Assembly: GCA_008933995.1 (NCBI GenBank)
Contig: WARS01000065.1
Span: 1,798,001-1,862,000, forward strand
DNA length: 64,000 nucleotides
Source: Datnioides undecimradiatus
Taxonomy: Eukaryota > Chordata > Actinopteri > Lobotiformes > Datnioididae
Reading direction: 5' to 3'
Positions 11,430 through 25,189 of the stretch are shown here, in pieces. The stretch's first letter is position 1. Every line of letters starts with the position of its first letter. Made by a program: the position numbers and the translations under genes. Under the pieces are notes generated by a model, which worked only from the letters and a program-made list of their open reading frames with translations, did not search any database and was not told where the DNA came from.

Positions 11430-14400
11430 GGCACATCCTAACCACGAAGAATTACTCTCTTATTCAGTGACAACGAACCGCTTATGAAAAAGAACTAATT
11501 GAAATGCTACCCACCGACAGAAACACTTTTACGTAACGCTCAAACAGGCCATTGTTACCTAGTGACAGAAAGGCTGAGAGGAGGAGGAGGAGGGGAGGGG
11601 AGGACAGTGAAAAGGAGAGAGAGTGGACGGCTGTAAGAACAGAGCAGGTCAGTCTGAAGGAGAGAGAGTGGGAAGGAGAAAGATACGAAGTTGGACGGGT
11701 AAAGAGAAGATAGATCATCGCATTGACATCAAATTAACAGTTCATAACAAAATTTAAAAGATAATCTTTAATATGTCATAATATGTCATATGTATAATTA
11801 TTTGCATGTATACTGTGTAATATCAGCATGGTGTGTTGTATCATATAAAGTCCAGTGTTCAGTGTGTTCTATTATTTTATACATTTTCAATGTATTTCTG
11901 GGGAGAATGTACTAATTTGTGTTTACTTTGTCAATATTTGCTTCCCATTCAGGCCAGTAAAGGTTTGGGGGGGGGACACCACATTGAACAGTTCCCCCTT
12001 TGTGTGTGAGACAAAACCAGGCCACACATTCTCGTCTGAACAGAAAGAAGGGAGCAAACACACACTGAAAGAACAGGAAGGGAATATGTTGCAGGGGGAA
12101 AGACAAGTGCAAGAGGAGAGGGATTCGATGTAGAAAAGTTGTTAAAATGTGAACTCTGTAATGTATGATGTGTGTGTGTGTGTGAATGTCACTACTTTGA
12201 CCCCTGGTTTAATGTAGACCTGCTATATACCAGTATTATCAGTGCAACAGATCATAAAGCATTAACATTACACAATATGACAAAGTCCCACCATTACTGA
12301 AGTTGAGTGTGTTGCATGTAATCTTTTTGTAAATTATTCTCTAAATATCAGTGCAACATAGAGATGGTTTCTCCTTTTCCCAATGATGCTACACTATACC
12401 CAGGCCACAAAAATACATTTTACATATATAACATACTGTATATGACTGAATATTTGAGGGGGGAAGCTCCTAAGTTCAAAAGCTGTGGAAATCAATCAGA
12501 AAACACATAAACATAAAGCTTTTTTTAGATTAAATGAAACAAGTCTTTCCCAGAAGTACAACTGGATTAGTCTGAGCTGAAGGCACATTGTAGAGAGGCT
12601 GAAAACAATGAGATGAAAGCACAAGACCTCAGCCAAACTGGTCTAAACTGGTCCATGTCTGCTCTGCTCTGCTCTGCTTTTTTTCCACCAAGCTCACGCC
12701 GTCTTGCAAAATAAACTCTCTCAGAGGGATCAGACGAGGATTTATAGGGAGGCCCTGTGTGTGCATTTGTGTGTGTGTCTCCAGCCCTGCCTGCTGTAGT
12801 CTTGTTACAGAACAAAACAGGGAAGTGCAGGCATCACTAAAATGAAGCTTTTCAGGATTTTAGAAAGGAAAAACAAACTGCTTATTATTATTACACATAT
12901 TTTTGAATTGTTTCTGTAACAACAGAGCTGGGTTTCAGCTATTAGGCCTAGTTGCAATATGTATATTAAAAATGTGCTGTTAAAGTCCGTCGTGTCCAAT
13001 CCATTTGTGTATGATCCTTTTTGTTGGTGAACACCCCCCCCAACTGCCCCACCATTCTATCTCCCTTTCCCCGTCTTTTCCAGTTTAGTGTGTGTGCGGT
13101 CTTGCGTGTGGATTTACTGACCCTGTCCCCTCCTCGACTGCCAAACGTGAACAAAGCACGCAGGCTTTAGAGCAGAACAAGTCTTGGAGTGGATTTCATC
13201 AGCATCCTCCATGAACTCATCTCCATTGTTGGTTTGCAAAACATGTGACTCAATGCAGTGTCACGTTAGGCTTTGAGTGCTGCTTTGGATGTTCATGTGT
13301 TGTCCTATAAGTCCTTGTTGTTAGGGTTGTGAAGACTCAACAGGACTCAAGCAACATGTGGGAAAATATTTAAAAAGATGGTCTTGCTGTAGCTTAGTGG
13401 AGTTTCCATTAATATCTGTGACTGTGTTCCAAGTTTTGCTACACCCTCAACTCATAAACATGTTTACTCATCCCTGCCCCCTCCTCTCTTAATGTCTGCC
13501 CTTTCCCCTCTTTCCTGTGACCCCTCCTCCTCGCTTGGCAACTCCTCCTTACTCTTGTTTCCTGAGCATGGCTTCTCATCTGTCTCTTCCTCTTTCCTTT
13601 TTTTCTGTTTTTTTTTCCTCAAATCGCCCACTATCCAACACCAGTTTCTCTCCAAACATTATTCAGATGAAATGTTGGGAAATAGAAACAGGATGAGGAA
13701 TAACAGAGAAAAGGAGTGTCCAATTTTCCCCCCACGTTTCCTGGTGCAACAGCACAGTTTGTTCACATCAGCCAGCAGTCAACAGCTCTGTAACAACCTG
13801 ACTCTGCCACACACACACACACACGACCAACAGGCTGAGATAAAAACAGAAACAGATGGTGTGTGTGTGAGTTTGTCTGGTGGAGAGAGGTAGATGCCCT
13901 GTTCTAATTTTGCTCTTGGCAACATATAAATGGTCATCAGATGAAGTTTGAGAAGTCTCCACTTCTATGTTTCAGAGGGACTGCCAATCCTGTCATGTTG
14001 TCAAACCTTCCCAAATAATTAGGGTTATGAAACTTATTAACAGGTTATAATGTAACACAACCCTGAACAGACACACAGCCAAGCCCAAATATAGAAAGAC
14101 CTGCATTTAGAAAAGATGTTTTTGTGAATGTGTTTGTGTTAAACTGTCTGCTGTAGTTAGTAGGGGTGAGAATTAGACTAATATCATTATTTGTGGTGAA
14201 ACAACTAATAGTATATCAGAATATTGTTTAATTTGCAGGAGGCCCACTGGAGCTGTGAGGATAACTGACCACAGACAATCTGAGCAACACTTAAATAATA
14301 GTCCATGAGCTGAGGAATAGGAGTATTTTCATTCAGTAAAATCAATGCTTATGTGCTTCCTGACAAACAATTGTACATATTCTGGCATTTGATTGACTCC

Positions 14401-15374
14401 CAGGTTGCATACTGCCCCAAGATACACAACAACAACACCTTCATTCTCTTACTAAACTTACCACTGTACTTCATGTTCATGACGTGCAGATTTTGTGGGT
14501 GCTTTTCCTAGAAGCCTGCCGTTACTGTAACTCTATGAAGGTCAACAACAGCTGGGGAAGGCTTTAGGACGCATGCTCGGACATGGGGGACAATGTTTTT
14601 TTAGCTATGCTGATTGCAGATGTGCCCTCTAATTTAATGTGGATCACATAATTCATTAATATCTTTGCCCATTAACATTCATTTGTTCAAACAGTATTCT
14701 AATCTTGCATGTGTAAATAAATATAACAGCAGTAATGTCAACAGCAATGTGACATTTTAAAATAGGGATCAACAAGCTATTTTTATAACCACAAACAGAG
14801 AGGACTCATGCTGTAATAATAAGGTGTTTATAATAAGGGACTTGGCTCTCTGGACCTTGTTTAGGAGATCACTGTGTGATTTCAGTCACTTGCTAATGCA
14901 AACTGCCCAGGAAATCAATTTTCTAATCCATTCGCTCACTCCATCAGCACTTTTGCTCGTACATTTCCCCCTGTCTTCAGTTATATTCAATGTGTGCATG
15001 ATCCTATCAGACTGCACAGATTACTCCGTGAATGTTTGTCACTTGTTAATGGAGGGGAGGGGAAAATGTTGCAAACAAGGTCTGTATGGTAAAACACAGG
15101 GAGGGAGTGGGTAGGAAGTGACTAGATAAGTGAAGAACAGAGTGGCAATCTCCTTTAATCAAATGATTAAAAGCCTCCATTGAAACCAAAGTAGTAATCA
15201 ATCAATCTATGTATCAGTTGATCACCGTCAATGGTTGTGCAACTGATTGTATTATCTTTAGGAAACGTTTGCACAACAAAACTGAATTTGTTAGCACACT
15301 TTATTCTTTTAACTGTATATTTTCACCCTTTCATAAGGTTCTTAAGATTTTGCACCATAATATATTTCCATTTT

Positions 15375-15435
15375 AAAACTCAACAATCAAAATCTGCTTT
15401 ATTGGCCATGTTTGTGTACTCAATGGAAATAGACA
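15375..15435. repeat. Probable dispersed retroelement 3'-end fragment
   Basis: ATCTGCTTTATTGGCCATGT, followed shortly by a GTGTACTCAATGGAA stretch, matches my memory of a very common teleost repeat tail (CTTTATTGGCCAAGTATGTG type). Diverged and truncated. Confidence 0.45.
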
Positions 15436-15594
15436 AACAGTTAAACAAAGACAACAATGCTGAACAAACACCAAAGATAGGTAAACATAAGCATTGACAT
15501 TTTGAATACGCATGCAAGTTGGTGAAAAACATATATACGTATATGCATGCCAAATGTTCCTATAAACAAAAAATAAACAAAAACTATAAACAAA

Positions 15595-15625
<31 letters not shown>
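15595..15625. repeat. (GT)n(AT)n microsatellite
   Basis: About 22 bp of GT followed by about 9 bp of AT. Confidence 0.85.
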
Positions 15626-15809
15626 TAGTGATTCGTGCAACAATAAATGTGAAAATAGAATAGAATATACATGTTTGAAAGAAATGTGGTCAGAGTAAGC
15701 TGTCTAATAAACTACACATGTAGTGTAAAAAACAGTTTGTAGTTTAATGTCAGCATGTTTATGGGAGGAGAGAGAGAGTGAGAGAGAGACAGAGAGAGAT
15801 AGAGAGATT

Positions 15810-15954
15810 ATTGGTCGTCCCATGGTAGGCGGAGAAACCAGAGCAGCTACAAATACACCACGAGCCTCTGAGTAAAGAGATTAGCACAGACCAGAGGAAT
15901 AAACCGTTGAAAAAGAAGAAACAAGCTCTAACGGACTATACGCTAACTTTACAG
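15810..15954 (+). promoter_or_regulatory. slc3a2: Probable slc3a2 promoter and noncoding exon 1
   Basis: A GA-rich tract ends at an inverted CCAAT box (ATTGG, 15810-15814), followed by a G-rich stretch and a weak TATA-like TACAAATACA. The segment after about 15840 ends in a good donor, ACAG|GTAATT, at 15954/15955. It would splice to the acceptor at 17078-17079, just before the slc3a2 start codon. The exon and its start site are inferred from position and splice sites only. Confidence 0.5.
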
Positions 15955-17079
15955 GTAATTGAACCCATCGACTTTGTAGCCACAGAACAAATTCGGCGCA
16001 GTTAAACTGGATTATAATCGTGAGTGGCAAGTAGAGTAAAATGCGGGCTAACGTTATTGTCGCGTGCACCAGTAGATGACGTAGCGATGGGTATGATTTC
16101 ATCATCTATGGAGAAGACACGATGTTAAGCTTATTTTAAGGGCTGTTATTCAGCGCTGACTGTGTTGGGTCAAATGTTTAATACTTGATAAACTTCGATA
16201 AACAAGTTTTGCTTTTTGTGCCTAAGTTTTGTGAACAAATGTTGAAACGTGTACAAACCGGCGTGTGCCGGCAAACTAACACACTTCCGGTAGATTTAGC
16301 AAATAAAGCATCCTATTTGTCCAACATGGTGCTTGGAGTGCTGATAAAGTGTGGGAGGCTGCCGGGGATAAATGCTCTTTTTCGTCCCCAGAAGTCCGTA
16401 TTTTTGCAACAATACTCTGTATTGTGTAATTTTTTTCCCCCCTGAAATTAATCACGCAGCTCCTACGAAAAATGTGGCAGCGTGGTTGGTCATGCGTTAC
16501 TCATTGTAGTGTTAATAAATGTGACGCTCAACATTTACTTTAAAGATCCCATTGGTTTCCATTGACACAGTCGTTTTACCGTAGTAACAGTTGAACACAC
16601 AACAAGTAACAAAACTTCTAAAGTTGTCTTCCCTCTTTTTGGTTTTATCTGAAGCAAAACAGTCTATAATTACTAAATTTAGTGGCAGCTAGCCAGCTAA
16701 GATTGTTTTCAGTTCATCTGCTTGGAGAGCTTAGATAGCTAGCAAATGCTGTAAGCTAGGCAATGTTACTGGCGGGGTGATTAATTAGCATCAGCCATTT
16801 CATTTCTGCTTTAGGTGTTAGCTGACTAGTTTTAGCTTTTAACCAGTATGCACTGCATGTAACAGGTGTTAGGCCGACAGATCAAGTTACCAGAAATGTG
16901 AAGTATTATTTTAGTCTTTCTTCTCTTTTTTCCCTCTCATTATTTTTCTTATGTTTGTTTACACGTTTCCAATGGGCACGCCTTTTCTGGCCTTAGTAAG
17001 AAACTAATTAGCTTAATCTACTTTTTCTCTCTCTCCTCTATTATCCACCCCTCTGTACCTCCATCTGTAAATGTCTCAG
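15955..17079 (+). other. slc3a2: slc3a2 intron 1
   Basis: Bounded by GTAATT and TCTCAG. Apart from the candidate ATF sites near 16,077-16,104, no feature was recognised. Confidence 0.5.
16077..16104. promoter_or_regulatory. Candidate ATF/CREB and C/EBP-ATF (CARE-type) sites in slc3a2 intron 1
   Basis: TGACGTAG (16077-16084, plus) is a CRE/ATF-like octamer. TGATGAAAT (16104-16096, minus) fits the C/EBP-ATF composite consensus TGATGNAAN bound by ATF4 heterodimers. Both lie 120-150 bp after exon 1. SLC3A2 is an established ATF4-induced gene in mammals, so the position makes sense. Site function here is inference. Confidence 0.4.
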
Positions 17080-17087
17080 GTTTAATC

Positions 17088-20000
17088 ATGAGTAAGGACA
17101 CTGAGATTGACATGAAGGAAGTGGAGCTCAATGAGCTGGACCCTGAGAAACAGCCCATGACAGGCGACGGCCAGGCTGCAGGCGGAGAGAAAAATGGCAC
17201 CGTCAAGGTCAAGGTTCCCGAGGACGAGGTCACATTCACCGGCCTGTCCAAAGAGGAGCTGATGAAGGTTGCTGGCACTCCAGGGTAGGTACTAGTGCGC
17301 AAGAGTTTCTATAAACACATCTTGTTTTGTTGGGGCCACAATAACACTTTTTCCTCATCTTCATTTGCATTTAGATGGGTGCGAACCCGTTGGGTGCTTC
17401 TTGTCCTGTTTTGGCTGGGCTGGGTAGGCATGCTGGCTGGAGCCATTGTGATCATTGTCCAGGCCCCTCGCTGCAAACCAATCCCTGAGATGAACTGGTG
17501 GAACGAAGGACCTCTGTACCAGATTGCTGATGTTGAAGCTTTCTCTGATGGAATGGAAGGTAAAGCACTTTATTATCATTTATTTCCACAGTAAAAATAC
17601 CATATTTTCATTCCTTTCAGCCTCTTAATGTTAAGGGAGCCACCGTTTCTTGCTGCTGTTTGCATTTTCTTTTATGCTATTGGTGTCATCCTTTATTCCC
17701 AAAATAAAACCGTGTGATGATCTTCACAAAGTGGTCTCGTGGCTGGTGTGGTAACCCACTCTAATTCACTAGGGATAAGTCTTGTGACAAGGTCTTGGGT
17801 TTCCAAAGTTCTGCATGGCCTATTTCAGCCATGCCCGATACTAAACTGCTGACTGGGCTGACCGCGTGTGACTCATGGTCTAAAGGACGGAAAAGGCTTA
17901 CGAGTCATGGCTTTCATATCTGCTACTCAGATTTGAGGTTAAAGTTGAGCAGCCCAGCACGGAACACATATTTAGACTTATTTCTAGACCTCTAAATGTA
18001 TTTAAGCAAGGTTGCTTCAGGCTTTTATTCTAATCACAGGCAAGTGAAGGAGATGGTTGCAATTATCAGCCTTTAGTTGCTGGTTTTCTTTTAAATTGTA
18101 TTCCTTTTGTTTTTTGAGAGGCAGTAAGGAAGGACAGACTGTACTGCTCTTCTTAAAGTGAATTACTCAGGAGTGCTCAGGTTTCCAACAGGCCTTGGGC
18201 AGAATTCCAACAGCTGCATGTGACTTATTGGTGTTTCATGTATAAAGGACCTCCCTGTTCTCAGACTTCATATAGCCAGCAGAGGGTGTGGAGGGAGCTG
18301 TTCACACACTCTTGCCTTGAATAAACACCTGGCTAAAAGAGCAGCCTTTTCCCTCATAGCTATCAGCTAAAGCATCAGTATATGTCCTTCCAGCTGTCTG
18401 TACTCACCTCCTAACCCCTTCGACCCCCGCTACCTTTCACACATCAACTCTGCGTTGTCTTTCCCCGATGTGAAAATCTCACACTGACACGACATTTCAT
18501 TCTCCCTGTCTGCCAATTTGTCTTTAGGTGTTGAGGCAAAGTTGGACAACATAAACCAGTTGAAGGTGAAAGGCCTGGTTCTCGGCCCTCTTCACACTGT
18601 CCAGGCTAACCAGCCGGACACCCTGAATCTTCAGGAGATCACACCGACCCAGGGGACAGAAGAAGCCCTGCTCAGTATGCTGGGAAAGGCTCACAAGAAG
18701 GGTAGGTTTACGCTGAAGCCAGTTACTTGGGCTCCAAATCTCAAAAATTGAAAATTACATTAAAAACCCTGCACTAATGTCAGACTGAACTATAGTTAAT
18801 AGTTAAGAAACTGATGATCATCAAGCCTGGATGTTGTTGAACAGTTGATGTTTACTTTTCCTTTAAGGCATCTCTGTGGTGCTTGACCTGACTCCAAACT
18901 ACCTGGGAAATGCACCTTGGTTCTCCAGTGACGCTATTGTTAATGTGATGGAGAAAGTCAAGGTAGGACACACCCACCATGTTCTGTCATCCTTCATTCA
19001 TTAACTTATGGGTCACTTTTTTTTATCATTGAAACGTTCCTTCTGTTGCAGCTAATGTGCTCCTGTTCTCTTTCAGGCTGCAGCAGAGTACTGGCTGAAT
19101 CTGGGTGTCGATGGGATCAAGATATCTGACCTCCCTGCTGCTTCCAGTTCTGTTGATTGGTCGAAGCTGCAGGCCGCCTTCCAGAGCAACCAGACTGACT
19201 CCAAGAGGAAGTAAGCACAGCTAACTTTTTTAGAAGACAACTTTTGGTTTTGCAGAAGTTGCCAAAGGAACACAGACATTTAGAGTTTCATTTGCAAGAC
19301 TGTTGGATACATTTAGCTATTAACTGCAGGGAAAGCTATACCGAGCAAGGACTGCATGGGCAGTTTATCTGAATATTAGGTGGTGTAAGAGGCTCAGCTG
19401 GGCATTTTCTAAAACAAATTACACAGTCATTTTTTGGCGTGAATCTTCTTTGGGAAAGTAATTTTCAAAGCATCAGAAAAATGTCAGCTGACAGGATTAT
19501 ACTTCCTGAGTGGAGGTGGACATAAAAACATTCCTGTGCTGCAGGGGACTGCGGGTGGGTGGGGTTAAGGAGAGACAGCTCAACAAGTACTTCACCATGA
19601 ACCAGTGGTGCTTTACACTCTCTTATGGTAAAGCGACACCTTGTGGAGGATTTGAGGAACAAAAATCCAAATCAACATTTTAGGGGTTATTGGTGTTTAA
19701 TCAACATAATCCAATGCTACTATTAAAACAGCTCATGTTGTAACTTTACATGCTTTCCTCTCAGTAGAAACCTGTGTTGGCAGTGTAGGCCACCAATTAA
19801 TTGGACAACCCTCTCTTTCTCTCAGGGTGCTGATGGGTGTGGTTGAAAGCATTTCAGCCTCAGAGGTGTCTCTGCTTGTCAACACCAGCGGTGCAGATCT
19901 CGTCCTGTCTGACCTGCTCAACCGGAAAAATGGAGGTAGGCTGGCGTTTCCTTAAGTGTTGTCGCGTTCATTTTATTTATAATTTTGAACACAGAGTCAT

Positions 20001-21085
20001 CTCCTCTTATTCTGTGTATTCCCTGCTGTGTTGCCATTTATGCATTTCCAGCGTTTAAATTAGAGCAGATACAAATGTCCGTTCTTGTGTGAAGGCCAAC
20101 CACTTGGTACAAAATGGTGCGCTACAGATGATGGTTTTACCCAAACATGTGCAGGTGTGGAGTTCATCAAGGACATGGACATCCTTAACACCCAGCAGAG
20201 AAGTCTGGCCTGGGGTTTCGGTGCCACCCAACTGAAACAGCTGTCTAAACAGGCAGTGACTCCGGGCATGATCCGTCTCTACCAGCTCCTGCTGTTCACC
20301 ATGCCTGGAACCCCGGTGTTTACCTATGGAGATGAGATCGGCCTTCAAGCAGGACAGGTAAGCTACAGAATGGAGTAGATGTTTACACGTTTTAATGTCC
20401 CTGCAGCTGTTGCAGAGTGTTACGTTTGTCTTTTCCTTTGTTTCCTTATAGGGTTCAGAACATCCTAAGATGGTTTGGGACATAGAGAAGGAACCTGCCG
20501 AGGGAGGCTCTGTCAATGAGACTGCTGAGGTAAGCATGTGTTCAGTGACTGTCAGTGTAGAGGAGTTCTTAAGCAAACAGGTGAGGATTTGCTTTCAGCA
20601 TTTAGAAAAGAAATGAAAAACATCCTTAACATTTACAGGCGGAGCAGAAGAAGCGCGCCGATACAAGGAGGTGGTTCATATCCCTCAGCGACCTGCGAGG
20701 CAAAGAGCGCTCTCTCCTCCACGGAGACTACTACCCTCTCTACTTCTCCAGCACCTCCCTCTCTTTCCTCCGTGTTTGGGACCAGAGTGAGAGATACATA
20801 ACAGCCGTCAACTGGGGAACGGCACCCGAGACACTCACGCTCAAACTGTCATTTGCAGGTGAGTTCAGCGTGAACTGAAGTCCTCATGCACACATCCAGT
20901 CATGCACATTAACTGTTTTTAACACTCTGATCTTTGTTCGTGCAGCGGGTGAAGCGCTACCTCAGACGGCGAAGGTGAAGCTGTCAACTGACGAAGCCCT
21001 GAAAGCCGACACCTCCGTCGACTTAGACAAACTCATACTAGGACCTGGCCAGGCGGTCCTGCTGCAGTTCCCCTACACAGGCTAA
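17088..21085 (+). CDS. slc3a2: CD98/4F2 cell-surface antigen heavy chain, complete, 10 coding exons
   Basis: Coding exons: 17088-17284, 17375-17559, 18528-18701, 18868-18962, 19077-19210, 19826-19935, 20155-20357, 20452-20529, 20639-20858, 20946-21085. All junctions are GT-AG and the phases join into 511 codons plus TAA. It is a type II membrane glycoprotein that chaperones and pairs with SLC7 amino-acid exchangers such as LAT1. A cytosolic N-terminus (residues 1-71) leads to one membrane helix (about 72-95). Cys99 in APRC matches the cysteine that forms a disulfide with the light chain. The ectodomain is an alpha-amylase-like barrel (VKGLVLGPLHT, LDLTPNYLG, GVDGIKISD, MPGTPVFTYGDEIGL) without GH13 catalytic residues, as known for CD98hc. 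N-glycosylation sequons occur at Asn255, Asn281 and Asn388. Human isoforms are about 529 aa or longer, so it is full length. Which teleost paralogue (a or b) cannot be told. Confidence 0.95.
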
Positions 21086-21702
21086 AGATGGCAGCAAATT
21101 ATAGAAAAGCTACCTAGAGATTAGACTTGATTTGAAAAGACACAGAAGTCGTAATCCTTAGGAATAAGATAAAAGATACAGGACGTTTGTTTTTACTTTT
21201 TCATTGAACAGAACATAAATGAATTGGGTCAAAGAAAGTCAGACGGTTGGCCAGCAAACTTTTTACCTTGAAGAGTAGCACATTTTTGTTTTCAGTTGAC
21301 CTTATTATTATTATTATTATTATTGTTATTAATGTTTTTTTTTTGGTGGTAGGTAAAGATGCAGCAACCTCAGACATGCACTCCTCAATCGAGCATCTTG
21401 ATCTTTTATCGTTGACTGTCTGTACATTGTCCAAAAATGTGAAAGACATTCCATTCTTGTTGTTGGGGCATTCCTTTAGCAGTCCTGTTGGGTTGTTTTT
21501 GTTTTTTTTTTAATTTTCCATCAATTTTAAGACATTTTAATAGAAATTTTACTGACAGTTTGTTTTTCCTCATTGAAAGACAGTTATTGCACCGAAAAAA
21601 AGTTAACTTAGAACACGTGTGGGGACTTTAAGAGTACTGGTAAACAATCCTGCTGCAAATGGCATCAAGTCTGTCAAGTGAACTGAATTGGAAATGAATA
21701 AA
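21086..21702 (+). terminator. slc3a2: slc3a2 3' UTR with AATAAA poly(A) signal
   Basis: AT-rich sequence after the slc3a2 stop contains an ATT repeat (about 21303-21324) and T-runs. It ends in the hexamer AATAAA at 21697-21702. The length of about 620 nt is reasonable for a 3' UTR. The exact cleavage site is not visible. Confidence 0.6.
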
Positions 21703-22909
21703 CAGAAAGTTCTGTACTGACTCCTGCGTACATCTGTCTTTGTGACATTATTGTAAGTTCTCTGTTTAAACGTATTGTTCGTGTTTAAGATGATATCAGA
21801 TGAGACATTCACTATTTTCAGAATATACAGGTGTGTGTAAGTGTGTCACAGATGTTAACAGAGGAAGCACGTCTCTATATTTTATCACCATCGTCGGATG
21901 GCTTCTATCGGCTCCTGACGCCTATGCTTGACTCCAAAATGTTCTGTGAGTTTCACTAAATGGGTCATACACTGTTTTAAAATAACCCCGGTCGTAAACC
22001 TACTGTTATGTCACGTTTTCAGAGTTGGCTGACAAAATGAGTTCAGCTTGTGATGCTTAGTGACACTTTTGCCCAACAAATCTCTCAATATACCTGTAAA
22101 AATAAATAAAAAATCCCCTGACAAATTTGCACAATTGCAGCATTTCCTTCCACGTCATGCTTCAAAGTGGTCTCTGAAACAGTTGCTATAAATTTTGTGA
22201 ATTTTGTGGACATGAACTTCCTGAAAGATGAATCAGCACCGTCAAAGTCAGGTAGATGAATCTGTGTGATTATTAACACTTCCTCACTGTAGGTGCTACT
22301 GTCACTTCTGTTCCCCTCATTTGTTTTTTGAAAAAAATGAATAATTATTGTGAGTAAGAACTAAACTCACTTTTTGAGAAATATTGCATACATGTAATCC
22401 TTTCTCTCTTTTTCGAGGATGGTTTAGATGACAGGTGATGGCTGAATGAGTCATATTCATGTACAGTAGATCTACTTAGGCTGAAGCATTGCTCACAGGA
22501 GGAATAACGTTACATACAGCATGCTTAATAAAACAATAAAAGAAGTTCTGTGATACACGCTGCTCTGAGTATTGCCGTGTTTAGCTCTCTGACACAGATT
22601 GAGAGCAAGAAGGGCATCCATGTTACTGTAATAGCAACTGAACAACTTTATTTCAGAGAAACACACGATTACTTTTTAAAATCCCACATAAACTGAAGCG
22701 TGGTGTGAGCTGTTTTCCGGTAAATGGCTTGCCAATACAACAGTAATTCTGCTTTCCTTTAGCCGGCAAGTTTATTTACTCAAGTACTTAATTTATGTAT
22801 TAAAGTACAGACTTAATGTGCTTGTAATTTTCCAGTTTTTTCCAGTTTAATGCTTCTAATTACTCCTGGAACACACCACTGCATTTCAAACAGAACTATA
22901 CTGAAGCTG

Positions 22910-22952
22910 CGTTTTAAAAAGTGCCCTATAAATAAAGATTATTATTATAAAC
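22910..22952. repeat. Possible repeat tail (GTGCCCTATAAATAAAG-(ATT)n)
   Basis: AAAGTGCCCTATAAATAAAG followed by ATTATTATTAT resembles the tail of several fish retroelements. Short and diverged. Confidence 0.4.
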
Positions 22953-25189
22953 CATACTAATGGCCTCTATCTTGCAGCAATAGTTATGAGTTACTGTTCA
23001 GTGCAGTTTCAGGTACAAAGCGTGCCATTTGAGATACAATGCAAAGTTTTAAATGGAACGTCTGAACGGGGCAAAGCGTAGATAAAATCACACCTGAAGT
23101 CTTCAGTCATAGAAAAAACGCTACCACATGTCATAATATACCACTCTAAATGGAGCAGTCATTCTGCATAATAGACGCTTCATTATTTATGATATGATTA
23201 TGATACTGTTGTTATGTATTTATTTATAGCTATGCGTCGGGTTTTTGAAAGCGAATGCAGGTCTTTTTAATTGTTTCTTACAAATGTTGCACTTGAAAAT
23301 AAAGATCTTTGCCGTGAGTGTCTCAGAATCCAGTGTTAGATCAGGCAATATGCTTTTTTTTTCTCCACAAAAAACATACAACAGACTAAACCTTACATGA
23401 CTGCTCCTGAAATCTTGCGCTGTATGGTTAATTTCTGAGCTGTTTCATTGTGCTCTTATGGGTAATGTCACGTCATGAACCTTGGCCATTTTCTCATTCA
23501 AAAACACTGATATGCAGCCATCCCTTTGATAAAAATGTCAAACAGTCCCTTTAACAGGTGAAACTAAAGTTAATTCTCAGCAGAGTTTCAGGGTCGTGGT
23601 ACAATTCAGTGCCGCCGTGACGCTGTGGTATCACAGGGGAGGTTTGAAGTCGATGATACCGGGAATCAGAGCCCGTCTCAGCACCTCTCCGCGCACCCCC
23701 GCCACTGCGAAACCCAACCACCGTCTCACCCACCGCCATGCACACTCATGACTGACTCTCAGTCTGAGTCTGACACGCACACATGCACCTTTTACATCAT
23801 GGTTAGGGTTATGAAGATACATGACCTTTCATCGGCTTTCAAGGAGCACTGTAGAGTCACAAATAATGTTTTGCACCGAAATACGGCAACGCAGGGAACC
23901 TTACCTGTCAGTGCATAATGACGAGCCCTTTGCTCTGAAAACCTGAAACCTGTGGGCACAAACAAGATACTGTAAATTCAAATCTCGCTTAATATACTCA
24001 CACTTACTTAACCATATAATATACCACTTAGTCTTACTACAATTATGTAAGCGTCATCAGCTATGATATAACTCATCTCTGTGTGATAATAGCTTTGGGC
24101 TGACAGGGTTTATGCTCACTGAAACCCTGCTTCATACGGTTTAACGGTGATTGTTCTAAAGCACTTTGAGGTGCTGTGACTTGTTCGAGAGCATCAGCCC
24201 AGGTTTAAAGCTGAAAAACATTTACACACACATTTACTTTTGTCTCCAATCTGACCTCTCTGGACGATTATTGACGGTGCACCAGAATGTAGCTGTGTTG
24301 TAACATGACCTCTGGCCTTATAACAGCAAAGAAAAAGCCCCACAGGTGAGGTATGGGCTGAAGGATAGCGCAAGACTATTTTAAAAAACTGTGGTTCCCC
24401 CATCCATCGATTATCTGTCAGAAGTCCGTGTGATAATTTGATCATTTTCACCAGTTGCCCTGAGAAGATCGGTCTGTTTTTTCCTTTCCCTGCATTCATC
24501 AACGGTCCAAATTTCTCCTTTTGATTTTCTGTTGCCTTCGTTTGTTCTTTTCCTCATATTCACTCTGCGTTTTTCTGCGTTTACCACGTTCTGCTTTATT
24601 TTTAGGAGCTGAAACTTAAAACTACACTGACACCGTGAACAATAACAAAGCTTCAGTAGAAATATCCGTAAAAATGTTAATCCCCCATTCCTCCCACTCT
24701 CTGTGCAGCGTGTACAGTTTCAGTATGCTTAAATCCTAACTGACGAGACCCAGATCTGTGTGATAATTAAACAAAATTAAGAACAATCAAAATACACACA
24801 AAAAACTGAAATAATTAATGTCTTAAAAGTAGATCTAAGATTAAAAATCAGATGAAGTGTTAAAGACAAAACCTTAAAGATATAGTAACTATATAAATAA
24901 TATGGGCCACCTACACTCCAGTCCTTGCGGATTAAGCCTATCACCTTCAGATAAATCTCTCAGTAGTTCACAGTGTTGTAAACTTGGAACTCTGGTTGTG
25001 AAGCCTTTTGCGTCAGCAGGCAAAGATTGAATCACTAGAGCTGCAGGAGGGAGCAACTGTGGAGACGAGCAGGCTGAAGAAACGAGGAGCCTCTGGTGTC
25101 ACAAAAGCATGTTGACATCATTCGTGTAACTACTCTGCAGTCCTGCTGCTGTGTAGCAAGCGCTGAATAATGTCTGAATCAATATTTTC

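Larger units (their letters stand above)
11430..15809. other. Intergenic between tRNA-iMet and slc3a2; no gene seen
   Basis: Short open frames only, with repeat-derived composition (for example Ser/Leu-rich readings of TC tracts near 13.5 kb). In mammals the snoRNA host gene SNHG1 lies head-to-head with SLC3A2, so I looked here for box C/D snoRNAs. I found no convincing C/D pair at normal spacing. Confidence 0.5.

Noticed and set aside
20055-20576. 173-codon minus-strand ORF
   Set aside because: It is the antisense shadow of slc3a2 exons 20155-20357 and 20452-20529, which are clearly coding on the plus strand.
22623-22645. Sequence resembling mature miR-194 (TGTAATAGCAACTG)
   Set aside because: Key bases differ from the conserved mature sequence and no hairpin partner or adjacent miR-192 was seen.
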